A DNA stretch of 64,000 nt, taken from positions 1 to 64,000 of IMG/VR virus record IMGVR_UViG_3300029922_000054; one strand, given 5' to 3'. Positions 13,977 through 22,565 of this stretch are shown piece by piece. How positions within the stretch are numbered: position 1 is the stretch's first letter; each line of letters starts with the position of its first letter. The notes beneath the pieces are model-generated. The model saw only the letters and a program-made list of their open reading frames with translations. It searched no databases and was not told the DNA's origin. Source of the stretch: a virus. A program made the translations under genes and the position numbers.

Positions 13977-14401
13977 AGAGTTTCCACATCAGCGATGTTT
14001 TGAGCGTCACCACAGGGAGGCTAGTGTCCTGCCGCCACATGGAAGGGATCTACGACATCCTCAACTTCCTCACTGGCGACAATCTGTTCACTCACCAGTT
14101 ACCGCGCGCTGGCCGCGAATGTGAGCCGTGGTTGCGCACTCAATTCCCTCAGTTGTTCCCGGATCAGCCGTTGATAGCTCTCGCCCTGACTCGTCTCGAT
14201 GAGTTAATGGAAGATGGCGACACGCGAGAGGACCGAGCCGCAAAGATAACCAAGTGGGTAGAAGAACTGCGCACCGTTCTAGAGTTGCCAGAGCAGATCC
14301 CCGTTTACGAGATGGACGAAGAGATGCACACCCACATTGACCCCGTAGAAGAACTTGGCGCTATGATAGGCGACCAGAAAGTCATCAAGGTGCAGTTATG
14401 A
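13973..14401 (+). CDS. Conserved phage protein, DUF7736-like (142 aa)
   Basis: ATG at 13973 overlaps the preceding stop. The N-terminal block SDVLSVTTGRLVSCRHMEGI followed by YDILNFLTGDNLFTHQLPRA and CEPW is a sequence I recall from many phages as a domain of unknown function (DUF7736, from memory). The rest is helical and acidic. It is coupled (ATGA) to the nuclease gene, so it may work in the recombination module. Confidence 0.62.
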   Translation: MKSFHISDVLSVTTGRLVSCRHMEGIYDILNFLTGDNLFTHQLPRAGRECEPWLRTQFPQLFPDQPLIALALTRLDELMEDGDTREDRAAKITKWVEELRTVLELPEQIPVYEMDEEMHTHIDPVEELGAMIGDQKVIKVQL

Positions 14402-15708
14402 CACGTCCAGTTCCACCCCTCACGCAGACATTGAGTAACGAGATGAGTTGCGAATACGGATACTCCCTCGTGGAGATCCAAGGCCTGAAGACGCCGAGCA
14501 CACCCGCCAGTTGGCGCGGCACAGACATTCATGAAGCTCTGGCGCCCTACGCCATGCACTGCGCACAGAAGCACGTCCCCGCAGACTTCATGTTCCTCGA
14601 CTCGCTCACCAGCAGCCTGGGAGAAGAGGCCGCAAGCATTCTTGAGTCCTGCCGCGACAATCTTACAATCGATTGGCAGAACCTGTTTGCCTGCGAGATT
14701 CTGTGCGGACTTGACCGCGACTTTCAGCCCACCTATGCAATCGACCATGATGGCAAGCCCCAGCCCATCAATCATGTGTGGGGATTGGACGCCAACGGAA
14801 CCGAACCATCTTACTGCGGGACACTGGACGTGATCTACCTCATGCCCGGCGGCAAGGTTGCGCGCATCGTGGACTGGAAGAGTCACCCGCGGCCATTCGA
14901 TGCCGACACCATCCAGGGCAAGATGTACAGCCTATTTCTGTTCATGCACCTGCCCGAGTTGACCGAAGTTGAGTTTGGGCTCCGGTTCGTGCGCTATCAA
15001 AATGTGACCAAGACACACAAATACTTCCGCTCTGACGTGCCGCAGATGATGGAGGACGTTCGCAGGACACGCAATCGGCAGTTGGACATTCACCGCAAGG
15101 TGGAAGAGGGCGGCGAACTGCGGTGCCATGGTGGCTCTCATTGCGTTTACTGCCCGTGCGCCATCGACCCCATCGGCATCCCCTGCCCCAACGGTGCGCT
15201 GAATCCGATGCTCAAGAGTCCTGCGGAGATGCTGAACTGGATGCTGTCGACCGAGGTTCAGTTGCGCCAAGTGAAGGACGCGCTCAAGCAGTTCGTCGAC
15301 GGGACTCAGGAACCAGTCGTGAGTATCGACGCGAACGGAAAGGCATATACCTACGGTCCGAAGCCACGCGAGAAGGTCACCTATCCGCTGTTCGAGGGCA
15401 GTCTCGAAGAGGGCTTCAACATGCCCATCCTCGATGCACTGTTGGACTGGGTGAGGGCCAACCCGAAAGACTTGGTTCCGCGTAAGGGCAGCCAGCCGTG
15501 GTTCAACAATCTCGCCATCGGCGCGACGAAGCTGAACAGCTATCTCAAGGCCAACAAGCGCGAGATACTGCACAACAGCATTCGCGGACTGGCAAAGATT
15601 GAGACGGTCGTCCAGTTGGGAATTACGCGAGACGCCAGTGTGGACGATGGCCAGGGCTCCGAGTATCACACCTGGGATGCGTCCGGGGATGAGTTGATTG
15701 ATTTCTAA
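14398..15708 (+). CDS. Cas4/RecB-type PD-(D/E)XK nuclease
   Basis: The 436-residue protein has the family layout: an N-terminal GTDIHEALAPY motif, then GTLDVIYLMPGG with the metal-binding Asp, RIVDWKS as the D-x-K catalytic motif, and TIQGKMYSLFLF as the QxxxY motif. A Cys cluster after it (CHGGSHCVYCPC and IPC) is in place for the iron-sulphur cluster seen in Cas4/AddB nucleases. It likely resects DNA ends for the annealing protein at 12088. ATG 14398 overlaps the upstream stop. Confidence 0.8.
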   Translation: MTRPVPPLTQTLSNEMSCEYGYSLVEIQGLKTPSTPASWRGTDIHEALAPYAMHCAQKHVPADFMFLDSLTSSLGEEAASILESCRDNLTIDWQNLFACEILCGLDRDFQPTYAIDHDGKPQPINHVWGLDANGTEPSYCGTLDVIYLMPGGKVARIVDWKSHPRPFDADTIQGKMYSLFLFMHLPELTEVEFGLRFVRYQNVTKTHKYFRSDVPQMMEDVRRTRNRQLDIHRKVEEGGELRCHGGSHCVYCPCAIDPIGIPCPNGALNPMLKSPAEMLNWMLSTEVQLRQVKDALKQFVDGTQEPVVSIDANGKAYTYGPKPREKVTYPLFEGSLEEGFNMPILDALLDWVRANPKDLVPRKGSQPWFNNLAIGATKLNSYLKANKREILHNSIRGLAKIETVVQLGITRDASVDDGQGSEYHTWDASGDELIDF

Positions 15709-15712
15709 CAGT

Positions 15713-15805
15713 TTGCGCGGCTTTACCGGGGTAAGCAGGACTGCCCGCTAGATTGAACGTCCTTTGCTCGGCTGAAACCTGAGCGTCGCAATCTAGCCCG
15801 CGCAA
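15713..15805 (+). promoter_or_regulatory. Structured intergenic element D
   Basis: TTGCGCGG (15713-15720) pairs with CCGCGCAA (15798-15805), enclosing TTACC/GGTAA (15723-15734) and a 9-bp stem GCTAGATTG (15747-15755) with CAATCTAGC (15789-15797). This gives a branched fold that fills the gap between the nuclease and the 54-residue gene, whose ribosome site follows at once. Confidence 0.5.
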
Positions 15806-15826
15806 TTCAATTCTAAGGAGAATGCT

Positions 15827-15991
15827 ATGAAGATTCTCGGAATGTATTTCATGAAAGGTCCGACGGCTTACGAGTTCCAGGCTGGCAGACTAGGGATACG
15901 AATCTGCCATCTCTGGGGCGGCTATTGGAATACCATCGCGCACAATCTCCGTTATCGAGTCACCTTCTATTGGTGGCCGAAAGAGTTCTAA
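15827..15991 (+). CDS. Small aromatic-rich protein (54 aa)
   Basis: ATG at 15827 follows TCTAAGGAGAATGCT. The 54-residue product begins MKILGMYFMKGPTAYEFQ and is rich in Tyr, Trp and Phe, ending RVTFYWWPKEF. It is enclosed by two structured elements, D and E. It looks like a small beta protein; the function is unknown. Confidence 0.55.
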   Translation: MKILGMYFMKGPTAYEFQAGRLGIRICHLWGGYWNTIAHNLRYRVTFYWWPKEF

Positions 15992-15995
15992 CAGT

Positions 15996-16128
15996 TCGTG
16001 GGGCTACGGCCTGTAGAAGAACAGGACCCTCTGGGGGAGACGACCCTGGATATGAAATGTGAGGATCGTTCCGAACGTGCTCCCGTAGCGGCTTGACCGG
16101 CTAGAGCGTTCGCCTCACAGCCCCACGA
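15996..16128 (+). promoter_or_regulatory. Structured intergenic element E
   Basis: TCGTGGGGCT (15996-16005) pairs perfectly over 10 bp with AGCCCCACGA (16119-16128) around 113 bases. Like element D it begins with AACAGTT right after a stop codon and carries a CAGGAC motif on the 5' side. The SbcC-like gene starts 40 bases later. No protein is seen in it. Confidence 0.5.
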
Positions 16129-16167
16129 TTCACCCGCCTCCCGCCAGAGGCAAACAGAAAGGGAATC

Positions 16168-18069
16168 ATGCAAATCGCCGCAATAGCGCTCAAGAACTTT
16201 GGAATCTGCGAGGAAACCGAACTCGCATTTGACCAGCCGCTCAACATCCTCATCGGTGAGCACGCAAACGGAAAGACAACCGTCGCCAACGCCATTCGCC
16301 TTAGCTTCACACAGCGTGCCGGCAAGACCACCGACCGCAAAGGTGGAGGCGCCATGGACAACGTGAGACTCGGTGCCAAGAAAGCCGAGATCACCACTAT
16401 CGTGGAGACAGCCAAAGGACCACTCCAGATCTTCACGACGTATGGGCCGGGAGCATCACGCAGGAATCAAAACATCACTGCAGGTGAAGGAAAGGGAGAC
16501 GGCGCGGGTCCTGTCGCAGCCTTTGAGCACTTCCTCGACCGGCAATCTGAGGCGCTGTCGTGCGTCCTTGATTCCGCTTACTTCTTCGACGCCAAGACGC
16601 CACAGAAAGACATTCTGGCCGCGCTGATCCTGCCTGCATCGCACGAGTTCGACGCCGAGAAGATTGCGCTCGTCGAGAAGCACCTGGGCAAGTTTGTATG
16701 GACGAAGAGCCCTGTTGCCGTCATCGACCAGGTGTACAGCGCGGCCTACAGCGCCCGGAAGGATGCCAAGGCCGCTCTGGGGGCCATCTACATACCGACG
16801 CAGCCACAGCGGCCCGAATACGACGCCGAGCACGTACAGGAGCAGATAGCGTCCTGCCGCGCTACCGTCCAGAAGGAAGCCAAGAAGATCAAGGCGGGAG
16901 GTACGGTCCAGATCGGCCGCATCGAGCAGAGTCTGGAGCAGGAGAAAGAGAAACTGGCAACGGCGCGCACCGACTATGCCGAGGCCAGGAAGCGTACCGG
17001 CGAGATCGACCAGGCTATCCTCGACGCGCCGAACCTCAAGAAAGCCGAGCGTGCAGCCGCCGGCAGGACTCTCTGGAACCAACTCCAGGAGCAGATTCAC
17101 GAGTTTGTACGCGAGATCACCGCGCAGCAAGAGGCACAGGAGATTTACCGCGACCTGGGCTCCAACCCGCATTGCCCAACTTGCACACAGAAGATCACCA
17201 AAGAGTTCATCGCTGGCAAGGTGGAGGAGCACAAGAAGCTGGAGGACGAAGCGCGCACGGCCAAGCTGAGCGTGGAAGCCGAGCAGCAGGGCCTGGGCGA
17301 CCTCGCCGAAGCAGAGGCCGTGATTGCCACCCACAAGGCGCTGACCGAGAAGAAGCTCCAGAACGTCAAAGACGTGGCCGATGCAACAGGACGCATCGAA
17401 GGGTTGGAGCGGTCGCTCCAGCAGCTTGAAACAGCACTTCTAAATGCCAAAGCGCAGGAGACGGCACCAACCGACACCAGCGCCCTAGACGCAGCCCAGA
17501 ATGAACTAAGCACTTGGGAAGCTCGTTTGAGTCCTGCGCTGAACTACGATGCAACCCTGGTTCAGATTGAACAGGCTACGGCGCGCCAGAAAACACAGAA
17601 AGAAACGGTAGCGGATCTCGAAACGCTGGTAGCCTACTTCGGCGACAAGGGCATCAAGGCTGACCTGATCGCTGAAGGTTCGGCGCACTTCATGGCGACC
17701 GTCAACGGCGTGCTGGCTGCCTGGGGCTACGAGGCCAAGCTATCAGATGAGGCTGACAGCTTTAGCGTCCTGACGCCGAGTGGATGGCTGCCGACAAAGC
17801 AGCTCTCAGGCTTCGAGGAGTTCATGTTCCGGGTGGCGCTCCAGTGCGCGATTGCCGTTCACTCCAAGCTCAAGATAGTGGTGATTGACGAGGCGCAGGA
17901 CATTATCGACGCGCACAGGACCCGGCTGTTCAAGGCCGTCCAGGGGATGCTGAGGGATGGTCTGCTCGACGAGGCCTTCATCATCATGGCGGATAACCGC
18001 GATACGGTTCCTGTCAAAGAGGGGATCGCGTACTACCGCATGACCAATGGCACTGCTACGAGGCTCTGA
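16168..18069 (+). CDS. Rad50/SbcC-like ATPase with zinc hook
   Basis: This 633-residue SMC-type ATPase has a Walker A (GEHANGKTTV, residues 31-40), long coiled-coil halves, a zinc hook CPTC near residue 338, and a Walker B (KIVVIDEAQDII) near residue 570. It is short for SbcC (about 1000), so the coiled coils are reduced. Such ATPases hold DNA ends and drive a partner nuclease (SbcD/Mre11). I see no metallophosphatase gene in the window, so it may use a host or other phage nuclease. Ribosome site AAAGGGAATC. Confidence 0.82.
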   Translation: MQIAAIALKNFGICEETELAFDQPLNILIGEHANGKTTVANAIRLSFTQRAGKTTDRKGGGAMDNVRLGAKKAEITTIVETAKGPLQIFTTYGPGASRRNQNITAGEGKGDGAGPVAAFEHFLDRQSEALSCVLDSAYFFDAKTPQKDILAALILPASHEFDAEKIALVEKHLGKFVWTKSPVAVIDQVYSAAYSARKDAKAALGAIYIPTQPQRPEYDAEHVQEQIASCRATVQKEAKKIKAGGTVQIGRIEQSLEQEKEKLATARTDYAEARKRTGEIDQAILDAPNLKKAERAAAGRTLWNQLQEQIHEFVREITAQQEAQEIYRDLGSNPHCPTCTQKITKEFIAGKVEEHKKLEDEARTAKLSVEAEQQGLGDLAEAEAVIATHKALTEKKLQNVKDVADATGRIEGLERSLQQLETALLNAKAQETAPTDTSALDAAQNELSTWEARLSPALNYDATLVQIEQATARQKTQKETVADLETLVAYFGDKGIKADLIAEGSAHFMATVNGVLAAWGYEAKLSDEADSFSVLTPSGWLPTKQLSGFEEFMFRVALQCAIAVHSKLKIVVIDEAQDIIDAHRTRLFKAVQGMLRDGLLDEAFIIMADNRDTVPVKEGIAYYRMTNGTATRL

Positions 18070-18384
18070 ATGGCTAAAAGCAAACTCAACCTGCATGAGT
18101 CCCACATCGCCGAAGCGACTCAGCAGTACATCGCCTCTCTTACGGCCCTGGGCGTGAAGTCGTTCATCGTCGGTTACGCTCTGACGGAGGACCCCGAGGG
18201 AGATGGTCTAGTCGTGATGCAGGGAACCTCCACAATGCTCATGAACCTGATCTGCGGCATGATCCACCGGCTGGTCCCGGATGACTTCCACAACCTGCTG
18301 GCGGTGTTGCTTTCAGGAGATTACTTCTCTACCCACCGCGGCGAGAAGAAAGAGCAGCCAACAAAGAAAGCGATGGTGAACTGA
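18070..18384 (+). CDS. Unknown protein (104 aa)
   Basis: It starts one base after the ATPase stop, so it is very likely co-translated. The sequence has a helical N-terminus (HIAEATQQYIASLTALGV), a beta stretch (SFIVGYALTEDPEGDGLVVM), a hydrophobic helix (MLMNLICGMIHRLV) and a basic tail. No family is recognised. Position suggests a role with the ATPase. Confidence 0.62.
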   Translation: MAKSKLNLHESHIAEATQQYIASLTALGVKSFIVGYALTEDPEGDGLVVMQGTSTMLMNLICGMIHRLVPDDFHNLLAVLLSGDYFSTHRGEKKEQPTKKAMVN

Positions 18385-18385
18385 A

Positions 18386-18964
18386 TTGACCGCCATCAAA
18401 CCCAGCATCAAAGCAGGGGCGCTCTTCCAACAAGACGCGCACACCACTTTCATGACGATCACTGGCAGCCGTTACCGGAACATGGTCCTGCGCTGCCAGA
18501 AGAAGAAGCTCCCACGGCCGTCATTCACGCTGGAAGAGTTCCGCCGCGACCTGCTCGACAACGTGATGGGCGGCAAAGAGGATGCTCCGATCCAGTGCAG
18601 ATATTGTGGACGCTGGTTCACGCTGGCCGAGGTTGACGTTGACCACGGAACCGCCCTCAGCGAGGGAGGATCGACTGGGCTCGACAACATCGATTATCCA
18701 TGCGCGCAGGACAATGATCGCAAGGGATCTCTCTCGGTCGCCCAGTACAAGGACCTCCTAGCCTATCTCGAAACGATTCATCCACGCGCTCGGCAGGACA
18801 TACTGTCCAGGCTGGAGAAGGCCAACAAACTTGCAGCATCGGCAAACAGAGCGCGCGGGCTAATGGCCGAACTGGACCGGCTCAAGAAAGGCGGGAAAGC
18901 CAAGCAGCCGCAGGACACCGAATACTTTACCGAGATCCCTGATTCCGATCTTGGCCAGTTCTAA
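18386..18964 (+). CDS. HNH endonuclease (192 aa)
   Basis: The core CRYCGRWFTLAEVDVDH with SEGGSTGLDNI and CAQDNDRKGSL gives the first Cys pair, the catalytic DVDH His and the Asn/Asp part of an HNH nuclease. A long Lys/Ala-rich helix follows (LEKANKLAASANRARG). The start is TTG 18386, one base after the upstream stop. Given its neighbours it more likely serves in recombination or DNA processing than as a homing enzyme. Confidence 0.72.
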   Translation: MTAIKPSIKAGALFQQDAHTTFMTITGSRYRNMVLRCQKKKLPRPSFTLEEFRRDLLDNVMGGKEDAPIQCRYCGRWFTLAEVDVDHGTALSEGGSTGLDNIDYPCAQDNDRKGSLSVAQYKDLLAYLETIHPRARQDILSRLEKANKLAASANRARGLMAELDRLKKGGKAKQPQDTEYFTEIPDSDLGQF

Positions 18965-18993
18965 CCCTCAACCCTCCTGAAAGGAGACAGACA

Positions 18994-19632
18994 TTGGCAA
19001 AACCCAAAGTGACAAAGCTCATGAACTTCTTCGAGAGCCACCGGCGCCGGGCATCCCTGACCGCCTGGAGCCACTTGAAGACCAAGGCCGGCGAGTCCCG
19101 CATCAAGCTCGATCTCCGGATTCCCCTCCTCAATGAACCAGTCGTAGGCATGAACGATGCAATCGGCGAGGCTTTCACGGTGATGGCCAAGGACGAATCC
19201 AAGATCGACAGGACCAGTCTCAACGTCGAATTGGATGGCATGACTCTTGAAGCTTTCTCTACCGGCGACGTGAAGCATGTCTCCGTATCCAGCACTGGCG
19301 TCAAGATGATTAAGCTGGCGCTCGTGGCGGCCGGCGAGGGCGAGAAGCGCACCGTAGACCTCTTGCTTACCGCCTACGCCCCGGCAAGCATCCAGCTCCG
19401 TGACTGGGCCTGGGATCACATGCACGCCGAATTTCACATCGAGGCCGTCTACAGCCAAAGCGAATTGGAGTTCAGCGACGAGCCAGACGAGGGTGATTCC
19501 GACGAAGAAGATAGCGAGGATGAGGATCTCGATCCCGACAACGAGGAGGACGTTCTCACCTATCCATCCCGGCCAGCCAATAAATCAGGACCCAAAGAAC
19601 TGGTCGAGTTCCACACCAAGCAGGTTCAGTAG
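18994..19632 (+). CDS. Unknown protein with very acidic C-terminal region (212 aa)
   Basis: TTG at 18994 follows AAAGGAGACAGACA. The first 150 residues look like a beta-rich domain (KLDLRIPLLNEPVVGM, HVSVSSTGVKMIKLALVAAG). Residues 165-190 are almost wholly Asp/Glu/Ser (EGDSDEEDSEDEDLDPDNEE). A beta fold with an acidic tail between recombination and replication genes might be an SSB-like or DNA-mimic protein, but this is speculation. Followed by a possible weak stem TGCGGG/CCCGCA (19639-19675). Confidence 0.58.
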   Translation: MAKPKVTKLMNFFESHRRRASLTAWSHLKTKAGESRIKLDLRIPLLNEPVVGMNDAIGEAFTVMAKDESKIDRTSLNVELDGMTLEAFSTGDVKHVSVSSTGVKMIKLALVAAGEGEKRTVDLLLTAYAPASIQLRDWAWDHMHAEFHIEAVYSQSELEFSDEPDEGDSDEEDSEDEDLDPDNEEDVLTYPSRPANKSGPKELVEFHTKQVQ

Positions 19633-19722
19633 GGTCCTGCGGGGTACTCTCAAGGCTGTACTTGGGACTGCGCGCGTGGTCCCGCACTCCAACCAGCAAC
19701 CCATTTCCTCTGGAGGAAATCA

Positions 19723-20343
19723 ATGTCCGAAGAAAAAGTTCCCGTTATCGGTGGCGCTGTTCTGGTCACCTTCTACAGCGATACCCTGAAGCTCTCCACG
19801 CTCGTCGCTCACGTCCTGGCTATCACCGGCTCGGCCGCAGGACTCGCAACTGCAGACGGCCAGCCAGCGCTCACCGTAGCCTATCCCGATCCCAACGCTG
19901 ACCCGGCCATCCTCTCCAGCCCAAACTGGCAGAAGGCCTACATCCGCAAGACCGGCGTGGTCCACTTCAGTCACCAGTCAGCCGTAGATGGGCAGGAGTC
20001 AATCGTCTGGGGCTATCCCGTAGGCGTAAACGATCTTCCCACGCTCATCAAACCGGAAGGAGCCGCAACCAACCCGATCTTCGAGCGTCCTGTCGATGCC
20101 GAGGTTCCCGAGGTTCCGCTGGGGCAGGCTGGTGCGGTGACACTCAGAAGCGAGTCGGAGCCGATCATGCCAGCCGATCCAACCAGTGCGGAATCCGTTG
20201 CCGCGGCGCAGAAGGCTGACGAAGAAAGGCAGGCTGCTGCTACCACGGAAACTGCTGAAACCACAGCAAGCGCGACTGGGGGCGAGACGGCTACAGGAGC
20301 CACGGAAACCACAGGTGAGGCCACTGGGGGCGCAATCTCCTAG
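19723..20343 (+). CDS. Unknown protein with Thr/Ala/Glu tail (206 aa)
   Basis: ATG at 19723 follows CTGGAGGAAATCA. The first 140 residues form a mixed domain (VPVIGGAVLVTFYSDTLKLS, VHFSHQSAVDGQESIVWGYP). The rest is a low-complexity tail with repeated TETAETTASATGGE-like units. The domain is not recognised. Codon use matches the neighbours. Followed by structured element H. Confidence 0.6.
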   Translation: MSEEKVPVIGGAVLVTFYSDTLKLSTLVAHVLAITGSAAGLATADGQPALTVAYPDPNADPAILSSPNWQKAYIRKTGVVHFSHQSAVDGQESIVWGYPVGVNDLPTLIKPEGAATNPIFERPVDAEVPEVPLGQAGAVTLRSESEPIMPADPTSAESVAAAQKADEERQAAATTETAETTASATGGETATGATETTGEATGGAIS

Positions 20344-20344
20344 C

Positions 20345-20457
20345 CGTGGTACTCTCGCTCGTGCGTGGAGGCAGGACTCTTATTGGCGGTAGGGGTCCTG
20401 CCAGCGGCACCACGCCGAGCGGTCGATGCGTCCAGGTGCTCCTTTCCATCTGGACGC
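20345..20457 (+). terminator. Structured element H and possible terminator hairpin
   Basis: CGTGGT/ACCACG (20345-20414) encloses GGCAGGAC (20370-20377) paired with GTCCTGCC (20395-20402), and GCGTCCAG (20428-20435) pairs with CTGGACGC (20450-20457). No strong U-run follows, so termination is only possible. The remaining gap to 20559 has TTTTCAG/CTGAAAA (20470-20495) and a TTGACA at 20514 without a good -10. Confidence 0.45.
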
Positions 20458-20559
20458 TCCCGCCAAACCTTTTCAGTCACCGCCATGGCTGAAAATAACC
20501 CGAAAAATAATCCTTGACAACACTTCACCAGATTCTCTCTGACCGCCATTGGAGACAAC

Positions 20560-21042
20560 ATGATCACGGAAGATGAACAAATTGAAGCGATTCGACTTGC
20601 TTACCCAAGACGAGTTGCGCCCGACGCTGCAAGAAAGATGATCGCCCGAGCTGCATCCCGGCTTGTGAAGAAGAAGCGATTCCCAGATGAATATGCCAGC
20701 CGTCGGTTCCTCTACAAGAAAGCGGCCGAGTTTGCTCTGAGTCCTGCCGGGCAGCCAGTTCCCAAAGGAGATCCAGATTACCGGCCCTATCCAGCGACAT
20801 GGTTCAACGCAGGACACTACGACAACGATCCTGCCGAATGGCAGAAGCCCAACGGGGGAAGCAATGGTAGACAGAACAGCACTGCAACGAAGGCAGAACG
20901 CACAGTTGATGCAGTCAGAGCCGCTGTCTCCCAAGCAGCAGATCATAGTCGCCCTCGGGACACTGGCATTGATGAGGGGCGGCGAGTACAGCCAAGCGAC
21001 GCTGACAGCCTTTTCGGAAGGACTATTGAAGGAACCGTTTGA
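20560..21042 (+). CDS. Replication initiation / helicase-loader-like protein (160 aa)
   Basis: The protein (ribosome site TTGGAG) reads AIRLAYPRRVAPDAARKMI at the N-terminus and RPYPATWFNAGHYDNDPAEW near residue 80. These two blocks are typical of phage O/DnaD-like replication proteins (pattern PATWLNxGxxxDDPxEW). The last 60 residues look disordered and overlap the next gene by 179 bases in another frame. It sits upstream of a DnaB-like helicase, which suits a loader role. Confidence 0.6.
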   Translation: MITEDEQIEAIRLAYPRRVAPDAARKMIARAASRLVKKKRFPDEYASRRFLYKKAAEFALSPAGQPVPKGDPDYRPYPATWFNAGHYDNDPAEWQKPNGGSNGRQNSTATKAERTVDAVRAAVSQAADHSRPRDTGIDEGRRVQPSDADSLFGRTIEGTV

Positions 21043-21391
21043 GGATGTGATTGCAACCATCCAAAAGATCGCAGAGAGCCCGCGGCGTGACCGGGAAACC
21101 GCGTGTCCTGACTTCGGTACGCTTCTGGTGGCCGTCCGGTCCATCCGGCATCCGCAACGGCATCTGCGCGAGATTGTGTGCCGTCTGGCGCGCATCTACG
21201 GTGTGATTGTAGACGAGGAGATGTTGACCGAATACGAGGCCGAAGCAGGACACAGAACAGACGATGACTTGGACAAAGCTCTTGGAGTCCTACGGGGCGA
21301 TGAGAATCTGAAGCGGATGCCGACGCCGGCACAGTTTCGGGCAGCCTGCGGGATTCCTAAGGTCTACCGGGATGGGACGAGGCCAGAGTGA
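20864..21391 (+). CDS. Unknown replication-region protein (175 aa)
   Basis: ATG at 20864 follows GGGGGAAGCA, a good ribosome site that lies inside the preceding gene, so 179 bases are read in two frames. The protein is helical and soluble (SPKQQIIVALGTLALMRGGE, then FEDVIATIQKIAESPRRDRE) and ends with a helical region LKRMPTPAQFRAACGIPK. It may be a helicase-loading partner. The overlap with the methyltransferase start is four bases. Confidence 0.6.
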   Translation: MVDRTALQRRQNAQLMQSEPLSPKQQIIVALGTLALMRGGEYSQATLTAFSEGLLKEPFEDVIATIQKIAESPRRDRETACPDFGTLLVAVRSIRHPQRHLREIVCRLARIYGVIVDEEMLTEYEAEAGHRTDDDLDKALGVLRGDENLKRMPTPAQFRAACGIPKVYRDGTRPE

Positions 21392-22518
21392 GCAAGCCTA
21401 TTTGCTATGACGGGTACTGCGTACTTGGGGGCTGGAGCGAAGGATTTCTCTCTGAAGGATACCGATGCGTAGGCTTCGACATTGAGGCACACGATTATGG
21501 GACCGGGGGCTATCCCGGCGAACTGATACTACGCGACATGCGCCAGGTTCATGGAAGCGAGTTGAAGGACGCGGCGTGCCTTGTGTTTTCTCCTCCCTGC
21601 CAGGAGTACAGCTACATGGCGATGCCGTGGAGTCGCTCAAAGCAGATAGCTAGGGCGTTGCAGGGGAAAGATGAGTTCCCGGAAGGATACAGCGGATCGC
21701 GCTCCGTCGAGCAACTGAACGAGTTATTCAACACATGCTTCCGCATTCAGCGCGAGGCGTGCGAAGCCGCAGGACACTACATCCCGATGGTGATCGAGAA
21801 CGTGCGCGGGGCACAGAAGTGGGTCGGCCGGGCGAAAGCGCACTACGGATCGTTCTTCCTGTGGGGAGATGTGGGCATGGTCGGGAACCGGGTGGTAGCG
21901 ATCGTTAACGGTAAGATACTGGGGCGCGGAGTGGCACCAATACGAGCTCAGAAGTTCAACCCAGACGGGACTCAGCACGGGGCCGGATCATGGTTTGCAA
22001 TTGCCAATAGCCAAAACAGAGGCGCAAATGCTGAGAAGGTGCCCAGTTTCCGCTTCGATGGCAGCGGCGGTTCGTTTCAGAGTGCGGCAGTGGAAACAGT
22101 CGGTCGCAGTCTGAGCAAGGGCGCTTTGAAGTGGGGACCGCACAACATGGGTCCGGGCGAAGAGATGATGGCCGAGATTGCAGCTAACCAGCGGGAGAGC
22201 GATGCGGTGAAAGGGGACGGCTCAGGATGGACGGAGAAAGGTTCGCTCAAGTCGCACAATCGGCTGGTGGCGAATACTGGCGTGAAACAGCACGGGAGTG
22301 GAGCGGCATGGTGGGATGACGCACTCAATGAACGCAGAAAGGAAGCCACTGCCGTCAAGAATGGCGGTGATTGGTTCGGTTCAGGAGATAACGCATATGA
22401 GCAACGCAAGCACGGCAGTAAGTCTAGCTCTCGCAAGGCCGCATCCGCGCTGATCGCCAAGATTCCATTCGCACTCAGCCAATACATTGCTCAATCGTTC
22501 AAGCCGGAGGAAGCGTGA
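21388..22518 (+). CDS. C5-cytosine DNA methyltransferase
   Basis: The protein starts with GTG 21388 and ends after 376 residues. It shows the catalytic PCQ motif (LVFSPPCQEYSYM), the ENV motif (MVIENVRGAQKWVG), an N-terminal cofactor region (YCVLGGWSEGFLSEGYRCVG with DIEA) and the last motif (ASALIAKIPFALSQYIAQ) that closes the fold. The target-recognition part, about residues 200-330, is unusually Gly/Ser/Asn-rich. It would methylate cytosine in phage DNA, perhaps to avoid host restriction. Its target is unknown. Confidence 0.82.
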   Translation: MSKPICYDGYCVLGGWSEGFLSEGYRCVGFDIEAHDYGTGGYPGELILRDMRQVHGSELKDAACLVFSPPCQEYSYMAMPWSRSKQIARALQGKDEFPEGYSGSRSVEQLNELFNTCFRIQREACEAAGHYIPMVIENVRGAQKWVGRAKAHYGSFFLWGDVGMVGNRVVAIVNGKILGRGVAPIRAQKFNPDGTQHGAGSWFAIANSQNRGANAEKVPSFRFDGSGGSFQSAAVETVGRSLSKGALKWGPHNMGPGEEMMAEIAANQRESDAVKGDGSGWTEKGSLKSHNRLVANTGVKQHGSGAAWWDDALNERRKEATAVKNGGDWFGSGDNAYEQRKHGSKSSSRKAASALIAKIPFALSQYIAQSFKPEEA

Positions 22519-22565
22519 AAGCGGACCTCCAGATAGACAGCCTACCGGCGAATTCAAAGCATAAT

